From an uncultured Lysobacteraceae bacterium (GTDB taxonomy: Bacteria > Pseudomonadota > Gammaproteobacteria > Xanthomonadales > Xanthomonadaceae): DNA of 64,000 nt. Positions 57,044 through 64,000 of the stretch are shown in pieces. The first letter of the stretch is position 1; the number at the start of each line of letters is the position of its first letter. The DNA lies in the NCBI GenBank assembly GCA_936911875.1, contig CAKZGB010000012.1, forward strand, positions 1-64,000. The letters run 5' to 3'. A program made the position numbers and the translations under genes. Below the pieces are notes generated by a model, which saw only the letters and a list, made by a program, of their open reading frames with translations, ran no database searches and had not been told where the DNA came from.

Positions 57044-59521
57044 TTGGCTCCAGTGCAACCAATTGACCGCGACCCCGATTACGACGACGTTGCACCGGAC
57101 GCGGACGACGGCTGGGCTGATTACGACGAGGGCCCGGGCTGGCTAGCTCGCATGTTGCGCATTGGCGTGACGGTGGGGGCCTTAGGGCTCGGTTTCCTGC
57201 TGCCGTATGTGCTGTATCTCAACGGCCAGGTCACGGAGCGTTTCGGCAAGCTGCAATGGCAGGTTCCCACGCGCGTGTTTGCACGTCCGTTGCTGGTGGC
57301 TCCCGGTGTGCCGCTCGACAATGCCTCGCTCAAAACCGAACTCAATGCGGCTTCGTATTACCCCGGCGATGGCGTGCGCCCCGGCACGTATCAGCAGGAG
57401 GGCAGCCGTTGGGTGATCTCCAGCCGCGGCTATAACGATGTCGACGGTCGCATCCTGCCTAAAAAAGTCGAACTGACCCTGTCCGAAGGCAAGGTCGTCG
57501 ATTTGCGTGATGCCGCATCCCGCACCGAACTGCGTGCGGCACGATTGGATCCGGCGCGCATTGCGACGCTGTACGGCAAGATGCAGGAAGAGCGTCGTCT
57601 CGTCCGCATCGACGAAGTGCCCGAATTGCTGGTGACCGGCTTGCAGGCCGTCGAAGACCGCGACTTCAACCATCACATCGGCATTGATTTCGGCGGTCTG
57701 GCGCGTGCCGTGCTGAAGAACGTGGCTGCGGGTGAAATCGTCGGTGGCGGCAGTACGCTGACGCAGCAGTTGGCGCGCTCGGGTCTGCTCGGTATCGGTA
57801 AAGAGCAAACGTATAGCCGTAAATTCAAGGAAATTCTGTACGCACTGATTCTTGAGGCGCGCTACGACAAGCGCACCATTCTCGAGGCGTACTTTAATCA
57901 GGTGTTTTTAGGTCAACGCGGCAACAACCCGATCATGGGTGTCGCCTCGGGTGCTGAGTTCTGGTTCGGTAAAGATCTCAAAGATCTGGAGCCGCATCAG
58001 ATTGCCCTGCTGATCGGCATGGTCAAGGGACCTTCGTATTACGATCCGCGCAAACATCCGGAGCGTGCGCTGCAACGTCGCAACTTTGTGCTCGGTGAAA
58101 TGCGTGAGACGCAACTGATTACCGAGGCTGAATACAACAAGGCCACCAAGGCGCCGCTCGATGTCAGCAAGACGCCGGGTCAGTCGTTTGCCAATCGCTT
58201 CCCGGCCTATGTCGATCTGGTGCGTCGCCAGTTAGCGCGCGATTACGATGAGAATGCGATCTCCGGTCAGGGCCTGTCGGTGATGTCGGGTATGTCGCCA
58301 AGTGCGCAGGCCTATACCGAATCCGCCGTCACCGCGACGATGAAATCCCTGCAAACCAAGGGTCGTCCGACTTTAGAGACCGGCACGGTCGTGACCGATG
58401 TGTACACCGGCGATGTCCTGGCGGTGGTCGGTGCGCACGATTACAACGTCGCAGGTTACAACCGCGCGGTGCAGGCTCAACGTCCGGTGGGCTCTTTGCT
58501 TAAGCCGTTTGTGTACTTGCTGGCGTTGGGCGAGCCTTCGAAATACAACTTGGGCACGTGGCTCAACGACGATCCGGTGCGCGTGAATCTGGGCAACGGC
58601 CAAGTGTGGCAACCCAAGAACTCCGACGGCCGCAGTCACGGATCGGTGCGCATGATCGATGCGCTGGCCAATTCGTATAACCAGAGCACGGTGCGCGTCG
58701 GCATGGACATTGGCGTGGCGCGGCTCAACAAGCTGATGCTGGCGCTGGCGGGTATTCAGGGCACCAACAATCCGTCGGTGATTCTGGGTGCTACCGAGCA
58801 GAGCCCGTATGCGATGGCGCAGCTGTATCAGTTCCTGGCCAGCCACGGCAAGGTCCAGAGCCTGCATGCAGTGCGTGGCGTGTTGGATGCGCGCGGTATG
58901 GCCATCAGCCGTTACGACACGAAGGCCGCAGCCGCTCCGTTGGGCGATTCCACCGCTGCCGAGCTGGTGACCTATGCGCTGCAGGAGGCGGTACGTAGCG
59001 GTACCGCGCGTCAGTTGCAGGCCGACGGTCTGGGCCGTTTGAATGCGGCGGGTAAGACCGGTACCTCGAACGACAGCCGCGACTCCTGGTACGCCGGCTG
59101 GACGGGTTCGCACTTGGCCGTGAGTTGGGTCGGCAACGACCAGAATAAGCAGACCGGTCTGTATGGCGCGACGGGTGGCATGCGTGTGTGGTCGAATCTG
59201 TTCAAGCGCTTGCCCTCGCTGCCGTTGGGTCTGACCAATCAGGGCATCGAATATGCCGCAGTGATCGGCGCCGATACCGTGCCGGCGGATTGTCCGGGTG
59301 CGCGTCGCTTGCCGTTCGTCACCGGTTACGCACCGCCGATGATGGCCTGCCCGAACGTTCCCGCTGCCGGTGATCCCGTTTCCTCTACGGTCGATGAAGT
59401 TCGCGACCGTGTTGGAGAGTTCATGAATTCCATCTTTGGCGGCGGTGATTCCGGGTCGGAGCCGCCTTCGCCACCACCGGCCAATGAGCCGGCACCTGCG
59501 CAGGGCCCGCAACCGAAATGA
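57044..59521 (+). CDS. mrcB: Penicillin-binding protein 1B
   Basis: PBP1B is a bifunctional class A enzyme that polymerises and cross-links peptidoglycan. The 825 residues show an acidic cytosolic start, one membrane helix (about 35-55), a UB2H-like domain, the GT51 glycosyltransferase (AVEDRDFNHHIGIDFGG, catalytic Glu204; GGSTLTQQLARSGLLG) and the transpeptidase with SLLK (Ser484, Lys487), SYN and KTG (Lys671 in AGKTGTSN). The start is either the TTG at 57044 or a GTG at 57053; neither has a strong ribosome-binding site. The stop overlaps the next gene (ATGA). Confidence 0.95.
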   Translation: MAPVQPIDRDPDYDDVAPDADDGWADYDEGPGWLARMLRIGVTVGALGLGFLLPYVLYLNGQVTERFGKLQWQVPTRVFARPLLVAPGVPLDNASLKTELNAASYYPGDGVRPGTYQQEGSRWVISSRGYNDVDGRILPKKVELTLSEGKVVDLRDAASRTELRAARLDPARIATLYGKMQEERRLVRIDEVPELLVTGLQAVEDRDFNHHIGIDFGGLARAVLKNVAAGEIVGGGSTLTQQLARSGLLGIGKEQTYSRKFKEILYALILEARYDKRTILEAYFNQVFLGQRGNNPIMGVASGAEFWFGKDLKDLEPHQIALLIGMVKGPSYYDPRKHPERALQRRNFVLGEMRETQLITEAEYNKATKAPLDVSKTPGQSFANRFPAYVDLVRRQLARDYDENAISGQGLSVMSGMSPSAQAYTESAVTATMKSLQTKGRPTLETGTVVTDVYTGDVLAVVGAHDYNVAGYNRAVQAQRPVGSLLKPFVYLLALGEPSKYNLGTWLNDDPVRVNLGNGQVWQPKNSDGRSHGSVRMIDALANSYNQSTVRVGMDIGVARLNKLMLALAGIQGTNNPSVILGATEQSPYAMAQLYQFLASHGKVQSLHAVRGVLDARGMAISRYDTKAAAAPLGDSTAAELVTYALQEAVRSGTARQLQADGLGRLNAAGKTGTSNDSRDSWYAGWTGSHLAVSWVGNDQNKQTGLYGATGGMRVWSNLFKRLPSLPLGLTNQGIEYAAVIGADTVPADCPGARRLPFVTGYAPPMMACPNVPAAGDPVSSTVDEVRDRVGEFMNSIFGGGDSGSEPPSPPPANEPAPAQGPQPK

Positions 59522-61452
59522 CGGGTGATCTGGCTCAGCGCAGCCGCGCGGCGCTGGGCAGTTCGGGTGAACTGGTACAGGCGCTTCCGAATTTCACGCC
59601 GCGTCTGGCGCAGCAGGATCTGGCCGCGGCCATTGCCGATGCCATCGAGGACAGCGCCGAGCTGGTCTCCGAGGCGGGTACCGGTACCGGCAAGACCTTT
59701 GCCTATCTGGTGCCGGTGATTCTGTCGGGTCGCAAGGCAATCCTCTCAACCGGCACGAAGGCGCTGCAGGACCAGTTGCATCAGCGAGATCTGCCGCGGG
59801 TGCGTGAGGCCTTGGGTGTCGGTTTTCGTTCGGCGCTGCTGAAAGGGCGGGCCAACTATTTGTGTCTGCATCGCCTGAATACCGCGAACCAGCGCGATCT
59901 GTTTGCCTCGCCCGCCGAGGTGCAGCAGTTCGGTGCCATTCGCACTTGGGCCAAACGCACGCAGTACGGCGATTTCAACGAGCTGAGCAGCATCCCTGAG
60001 GGCGCGCGCATTCTGTCGCAGGTGAGTTCAACGGCGGACAGTTGTTTGGGTACCGATTGCGAGTTCTACGAGGACTGCTTTGTAGTCAAGGCACGACAGC
60101 GGGCCTTGGCGGCTGATGTGGTCGTCGTCAATCACCATTTGCTGCTCGCCGACTTGAGTCTCAAGGACACCGGCATGGGGCAGGTGCTGCCCGATGCGCA
60201 AGTGTTCGTGATCGACGAAGCGCATCAGTTACCGGAGTTGGCCGGACAGTTTCTCGGCAGCGTGGTGAGCGGCAATGCCGTTGCCGAAGTCGGCCGCGAT
60301 GCCATTCGTGAAGCCGAACAGGCATCGGGTACCTTGGCGCTGATCCGTCCGCGCGTCGATGGCGTTCTGGCCGCGTTGCGTCAGGCGCGCAAACGCATGG
60401 ATGGCCTGCCGGCTAAGGGCCCACGTGAGGCCTTCGTGCAGTGGCCGCAGGCTTCTGAGGGTCTCGATGAGCTCAAGGAAGCGCTGGTCGGTTTGCTTGA
60501 GCAGCTGCAGGCGGTGGCCGATCAGACACCGGGTCTGCTGCGGTGTTCCGAACGGTGCCAGGATCATCTGGATACGCTGGCCGACTGGACCGGAGCGCAA
60601 CGCACGAACGGTGTGTACTGGTTTGAATTGGGGCAGCACAGTTTTCGGTTGCGTTACACGCCGATGGATGTCAGTGACTCGCTGCGCAGTCAGCGCGAGC
60701 AGACTCAAGCCAGTTGGATCATGACGTCGGCAACGTTGGCGGTCGACACTTCGTTTACGCATTACACCGAAAAAATGGGCATGGACGAGCCGCGCACGCT
60801 GATTGCGCCGTCGCCGTTCAATTGGAATGAGCAGTCCCTGCTGTACGTGCCGCCGAATCTGCCCGATCCGTCCGATCGCGATTTCATGCCGGCCGTGATC
60901 GATGCCATCCGGCCCGTGCTTCAGGCCAGTAAAGGCCGCGCGTTTTTGCTGTTTGCCTCGCACGCCAATCTGCGCAAAGCGCATGCCTTGCTCAAAGACG
61001 GACCGTGGCCTTTGTTCGTCCAGGGCGAAGGCGCCAAGAACGCTTTACTCGACGGGTTCCGTAAATCCGGCAATGGCGTCCTGTTGGGCACTGCCACGTT
61101 CCGCGAGGGTGTGGACGTGGTCGGCGATGCCTTGAGTGTGGTGGTGATCGACAAGTTGCCGTTCGCACCGCCCGATGATCCCGTGCTGGTGGCAAGGCAG
61201 CAGGATATTCGTAATCGGGGTGGCAATCCGTTTGCCGACGAACAAGTGCCGCAGGCGGTCATTGCGACCAAGCAGGCAGCAGGCCGTCTGATCCGCAGCG
61301 AAACCGATCGCGGTGTACTGGTGATTGCCGATCCGCGTCTGCTCGGCAAATCGTATGGGCGCCGTTTTATTCAGTCCTTGCCGGCCATGCGTCTGACGCG
61401 GCAAGTGCAGGACGTGCAGGAGTTTTTTAATGAATCGAATTCTGGCGATTGA
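59518..61452 (+). CDS. yoaA: DinG-family ATP-dependent DNA helicase YoaA
   Basis: YoaA is a 5'-3' XPD/DinG-type iron-sulfur helicase involved in DNA damage tolerance. The 644 residues contain SEAGTGTGKTFAYLVPV (Walker A), the four cluster cysteines (YLC, then SCLGTDCEFYEDC), VIDEAHQLPELA (DEAH), and VGDALSVVVIDKLPFAPPDD with QAAGRLIRSETDRG (motif VI). Length matches YoaA rather than DinG (about 716). It overlaps mrcB by four bases and tsaB by 23. Confidence 0.92.
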   Translation: MTGDLAQRSRAALGSSGELVQALPNFTPRLAQQDLAAAIADAIEDSAELVSEAGTGTGKTFAYLVPVILSGRKAILSTGTKALQDQLHQRDLPRVREALGVGFRSALLKGRANYLCLHRLNTANQRDLFASPAEVQQFGAIRTWAKRTQYGDFNELSSIPEGARILSQVSSTADSCLGTDCEFYEDCFVVKARQRALAADVVVVNHHLLLADLSLKDTGMGQVLPDAQVFVIDEAHQLPELAGQFLGSVVSGNAVAEVGRDAIREAEQASGTLALIRPRVDGVLAALRQARKRMDGLPAKGPREAFVQWPQASEGLDELKEALVGLLEQLQAVADQTPGLLRCSERCQDHLDTLADWTGAQRTNGVYWFELGQHSFRLRYTPMDVSDSLRSQREQTQASWIMTSATLAVDTSFTHYTEKMGMDEPRTLIAPSPFNWNEQSLLYVPPNLPDPSDRDFMPAVIDAIRPVLQASKGRAFLLFASHANLRKAHALLKDGPWPLFVQGEGAKNALLDGFRKSGNGVLLGTATFREGVDVVGDALSVVVIDKLPFAPPDDPVLVARQQDIRNRGGNPFADEQVPQAVIATKQAAGRLIRSETDRGVLVIADPRLLGKSYGRRFIQSLPAMRLTRQVQDVQEFFNESNSGD

Positions 61453-62134
61453 AACCGCGACCGAGGCCTTGTCCTTGGCCGTTCGCGATGGTGATCGCAT
61501 TTGGGAGCGTCACGAGATCGCGGCGCGCAAGCAGGCCGAGTGGATTCTGCCGTGGACCGATACGCTGCTGCTCGACGCGGGTTTGAACCGTCGCGACTTG
61601 CAGGGCATTGCCGTGAGCGTGGGTCCCGGTGCCTTTACCGGTGTGCGTCTGGGCCTGTCCGTTGCGCAGGGCATGGCACTAGCTCTAGAGGTGCCGCTGA
61701 TTGGCGTCTCGACTTTGGCCGCATTGGCGATGGGCGCGGTCCGCACATCGGGTGCGCAAAACATTCTGGCCGTCATCGATGCCCGCATGGGCGAGGTTTA
61801 TGCCGCACGCTTTGCCTGGCGCGATGGCGTTTTGGCTCCTGTGGATGCTGCACAGGTGGTGGCGCCTTCGAACTTGGATATCAGTGGCATTGATGCGAGC
61901 TGGCATGTGGTCGGCACCGGTATCGATGCGGTCGAAGGCACTCTGCGCCAACGCTTACCGTCGGATTGCTCATGCGATGCTGCGGCCTTGCCGCACGCCA
62001 TTGACGTCATGACCTTGGCCGATGTCGAAATCGCAGCGGGTCGTCTGACCTTGCCGGAACAAGTCGAGCCGGCGTACTTGCGCGACCGCGTGGCCTTGAC
62101 CATCGCGCAACGCGAACAGGGCGAAAAGCTCTAA
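61430..62134 (+). CDS. tsaB: tRNA threonylcarbamoyladenosine biosynthesis protein TsaB
   Basis: TsaB is the ASKHA-fold partner of TsaD in making t6A at position 37 of ANN-decoding tRNAs. The 234-residue protein starts with ILAIETATEALSLAV and has the family block VGPGAFTGVRLGLSVAQGMA and YLRDRVAL near the C terminus. It overlaps yoaA by 23 bases, a usual arrangement. Its stop codon overlaps the T tail of the terminator serving the opposite strand. Confidence 0.95.
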   Translation: MNRILAIETATEALSLAVRDGDRIWERHEIAARKQAEWILPWTDTLLLDAGLNRRDLQGIAVSVGPGAFTGVRLGLSVAQGMALALEVPLIGVSTLAALAMGAVRTSGAQNILAVIDARMGEVYAARFAWRDGVLAPVDAAQVVAPSNLDISGIDASWHVVGTGIDAVEGTLRQRLPSDCSCDAAALPHAIDVMTLADVEIAAGRLTLPEQVEPAYLRDRVALTIAQREQGEKL

Positions 62135-62177
62135 AAAAACGCCCCCGCCACTCCGAGAGCATGGAGCTGGCGAGGGC
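62133..62177 (-). terminator. Rho-independent terminator of the sigma-factor locus
   Basis: On the minus strand GCCCTCGCCAGCTCC (62177-62163) pairs imperfectly with GGAGTGGCGGGGGC (62154-62141), followed by GTTTTTTTA (62140-62132). It lies about 30 bases beyond the DUF3106 gene stop. The T tail overlaps the tsaB stop codon, so convergent transcription is packed tightly here. Confidence 0.8.
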
Positions 62178-62206
62178 ACGCGCTCTCGACAAGCGCGAAA
62201 GGAGTG

Positions 62207-62707
62207 TTACTTGGCGGGCGGCGGCGTCATCGGCGCCGGTGCATTCTTCATGCCCATACCGTGATGCGGACGCTTCGGCATTTTGATCTTGGCATCGGCC
62301 GGAACCGGATTGGCCTTAACCCATGCAGCGCGTTCGGCCTCACTCATTTTGCGGAACGATTCAAAGAAGGCCTTACGGTCTGCTTCTTTGAGGCTTTGTG
62401 CCTTGTAGAACACGGCGCGACGGGCTTCACGCATGGCCGGCGACATGGCCTTGAACTTGCCGCGACCCTTGCTGGCAGCGGCGCGTTGTTCGGGGGTCAT
62501 TTGCGACCACTTGTTGGCGTGTTCCAGCCAGCGCGTGCGCTGTTCCGGCGTGGCCTTGTTCCAGCGTTCGCTGATTTGGGCCGTCAGCACATCGCGTTGT
62601 GCTGCACTCAGCTGATCCCAGTTTGCAGAGGTTGCAGTTTGGGCGAAGGCCGAGCCGGCGAACATGGCACCGATCAGGGCCAGGGAAAGGAAGTTACGTT
62701 TCTTCAT
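62207..62707 (-). CDS. DUF3106 domain-containing exported protein
   Basis: The 166-residue precursor has a signal peptide (RNFLSLALIGAMFAGSAFAQ) and repeated helical blocks of the DUF3106 type: WDQLSAAQRDVLTAQISERW, followed by HANKWSQMTPEQRAAASKG and RKMSEAERAAWVKAN. The tail is Pro/His/Met-rich (KRPHHGMGMKNAPAPMTPPP), which might bind metal. Function is unknown. It follows the sigma-factor and DUF3619-like genes, a cluster I recall from beta- and gammaproteobacteria, and likely shares their transcript. Confidence 0.88.
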   Translation of the reverse strand: MKKRNFLSLALIGAMFAGSAFAQTATSANWDQLSAAQRDVLTAQISERWNKATPEQRTRWLEHANKWSQMTPEQRAAASKGRGKFKAMSPAMREARRAVFYKAQSLKEADRKAFFESFRKMSEAERAAWVKANPVPADAKIKMPKRPHHGMGMKNAPAPMTPPPAK

Positions 62708-62727
62708 GAGTTTCTCCGAAATGGAAA

Positions 62728-63111
62728 TCAGTTTTGAGCCAGCGCGGCTGCCTCGGGCGAGGACAACCAGGCATAGAACGCGGGATCTTCATCCCACGTC
62801 GTCGAGTCGTCGACGCTCAACGCGTCGGCGCCTTGCCGGCTTGCGGAATCCGTGGTGACTTGCGCCACGGGTGATGCGGCCTGAGTGGCCATCTTGTAGT
62901 TGGGAAGAAGGAATGCAGCGCCAAACAGTGCCATCGCCAATGCACCGCCACCGAAGATCAGACCGAGGTGACGTTTAGGCGTCGCGGCAGCGCGCGCCGA
63001 GTCCTGACGCATTGCCGTGTGGCGAATCTGTTCCAGCCGGTAACGCGTATTGAGCGAAACCTGCTGGCCGGCAGTATCGAACAGTTGGCGGATGGCGGTG
63101 TCGTTATTCAT
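62728..63111 (-). CDS. DUF3619-like single-pass membrane protein, possible anti-sigma factor
   Basis: The 127-residue protein has a cytosolic N terminus (NNDTAIRQLFDTAGQQVSLN, RYRLEQIRHTAMRQ), one membrane helix (about residues 48-70: LGLIFGGGALAMALFGAAFL) and a short acidic C terminus ending DEDPAFYAWLSSPEAAAL. This layout fits DUF3619 proteins encoded between an ECF sigma factor and a DUF3106 protein. Position right after the sigma gene (three bases) suggests an anti-sigma role, but no zinc-binding motif is present and the function is inference. Confidence 0.75.
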   Translation of the reverse strand: MNNDTAIRQLFDTAGQQVSLNTRYRLEQIRHTAMRQDSARAAATPKRHLGLIFGGGALAMALFGAAFLLPNYKMATQAASPVAQVTTDSASRQGADALSVDDSTTWDEDPAFYAWLSSPEAAALAQN

Positions 63112-63114
63112 GGC

Positions 63115-63663
63115 TTAAAGACTGCGGAAATTAGGGGATGAATCATCGGGTTGGATCGTGGCGTCAATGGCTTGCCGCGCTCGCGACAGGTGGGTTTTGA
63201 CGGAGCCCTCGGAACAACCCATGACGGCGGCGGTTTGCGCCACATCGAGCTGCTCGACGACGCGCAGATAAAACGCCTCACGTTGCCGCGCGGGCAGGGC
63301 GGTCAGTGCCGTTGCCAAGGCCGAATAGGTCTGGCGTGCCTGCAACATGCCGGCCGGATCGTCGTGATCGACACCTTGCCAATCGGGCTCCCAATCGGAG
63401 TCCTCTTGCGTGTTGGCCTTGGGTTGGGTGAGCCAACGCAGACGCAGCGTGGCGCGACGTTGAAAATCGACGATGCGGTTGCGCAGGATCTTCCAGAAAA
63501 TGGGCGTCCACTCGGTGGCCGGCGCATCGCGATACTGCATCATCTTGAGCATCGCGTCTTGCACCGCATCCAATGCGTCATCTCGGTTGCGCAAGCCCAG
63601 CTCGGCAAAGCGAAAGGCTCGCGGTCCGATTTCGGCAAAGAACAGATCCAGAGTTTTTTGCAT
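63115..63663 (-). CDS. ECF-type RNA polymerase sigma factor
   Basis: The 182-residue protein has sigma region 2 (PRAFRFAELGLRNRDDALDAVQDAMLKMM, with RNRIVDFQRR as the -10 binding helix) and region 4 (LPARQREAFYLRVVEQLDVAQTAAVMGCSEGSVKTHLSRAR). No extra C-terminal domain is present. It is about the usual length for group 4 sigma factors. The ATG at 63663 is preferred; a GTG at 63675 adds four residues. It heads a three-gene minus-strand operon with the DUF3619-like and DUF3106 genes. Confidence 0.92.
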   Translation of the reverse strand: MQKTLDLFFAEIGPRAFRFAELGLRNRDDALDAVQDAMLKMMQYRDAPATEWTPIFWKILRNRIVDFQRRATLRLRWLTQPKANTQEDSDWEPDWQGVDHDDPAGMLQARQTYSALATALTALPARQREAFYLRVVEQLDVAQTAAVMGCSEGSVKTHLSRARQAIDATIQPDDSSPNFRSL

Positions 63664-63737
63664 CGGCGGATTCACACTCCCATCAACGCAATGCTAGGGC
63701 ATCGGTTGACGTGTGCCGCGCAATCGATGGCAACGGT

Positions 63738-64000
63738 TCAGCTGGCGCGGTCGGGGCGGCTGGCCAGCATCGAGGCAATAAACAGCGCAATGGCGTACCA
63801 GAACCAGTCGGTCGCCGTGTTCATCAGACGAATCTTGAACAGGATTTGCGGATCGCCCATGTGGGACAGCGCCTGCCAGATATTGGGGTCACGGTGCAGC
63901 GAGTAGAGCACCGAGGCCATCCAGTAATTGGCCAGCGCAATGGTGGCGGCGGTGAACAGCATGGTGACCACAGGACGCGAGTCCTTGTACGGCCAGCCCA
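63738..64000 (-). CDS. Partial small membrane protein, runs off the right edge
   Basis: An open minus-strand frame ends at 63738 and continues past the window edge. The visible 87 residues contain two hydrophobic stretches (MLFTAATIALANYWMASVLY; DWFWYAIALFIASMLA) separated by a polar loop (HRDPNIWQALSHMGD). A GTG at 63971 could start a 77-residue protein, but codons before it (WPYKDSRPV) also look like protein, so the true start is probably outside. I do not recognise the family. It lies upstream of, and in line with, the sigma-factor operon. Confidence 0.5.
   Translation of the reverse strand, partial: GWPYKDSRPVVTMLFTAATIALANYWMASVLYSLHRDPNIWQALSHMGDPQILFKIRLMNTATDWFWYAIALFIASMLASRPDRAS

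Overview
The window is a chromosomal segment of a Gammaproteobacterium, most likely of the order Xanthomonadales (Lysobacterales). The evidence is gene order and protein features, not a database search. mreB-mreC-mreD-mrdA-rodA is followed by mltB, rlpA, dacA, a ybeD homologue, lipB and lipA. yebC-ruvC-ruvA-kup-ruvB-ybgC-tolQRAB-pal-queE-queC is followed by tRNA-Lys, an order I recall from xanthomonads, as is the MreB sequence style. Most genes are GC-rich with tight ATGA overlaps.

Layout. 1-1262: a 14-bp tandem repeat, a PfkB-family kinase on the minus strand and the mreB promoter. 1263-11206: cell elongation and peptidoglycan genes. 11209-13331: a palindromic element, then ybeD-lipB-lipA (lipoate attachment). 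13368-15377: a YeiH-type transporter and a pirin. 15378-18279: a gene-poor stretch and two AT-richer nucleotide-sugar genes next to tRNA-Ala(CGC). 18507-22091: a Xre/RES toxin-antitoxin pair running straight into a cobalamin riboswitch and a BtuB-like receptor. 22092-27337: the most rearranged part, with repeat units, a YbaL-type antiporter, a four-helix-bundle gene bracketed by inverted repeats, yheS, and a decapitated ATPase behind a palindromic element. 27428-30112: an FmdB-like zinc ribbon, aspS and a GNAT enzyme. 30117-36372: a beta-propeller phytase with a TonB-dependent receptor, divergent from a degenerate-GGDEF/AraC-like pair. 36457-47653: recombination, potassium uptake, Tol-Pal, queuosine precursor genes and tRNA-Lys. 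47711-62134: recQ, dps, hrpA, relA, mrcB, yoaA and tsaB. 62207-64000: an ECF sigma factor with DUF3619-like and DUF3106 partners and a partial membrane protein.

How the genes work together. Much of the window serves the envelope: MreBCD/RodA/PBP2 elongation, MltB/RlpA/DacA/PBP1B remodelling, Tol-Pal constriction, and two TonB-dependent outer-membrane receptors, one for a cobalamin and one probably for a phytate-related ligand. DNA repair is the second theme (RuvABC, RecQ, YoaA, Dps). Stress signalling is represented by RelA and the ECF sigma locus.

The most unusual signals are in non-coding DNA. A dispersed repeat of about 35 bp (core GGTAAATGGGA) sits in several intergenic gaps before 25 kb and forms inverted pairs on both sides of the four-helix-bundle gene. 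Two separate palindromic elements resemble MITEs or REP/RAYT ends. Another palindrome lies exactly where an ATPase gene has lost its front half.
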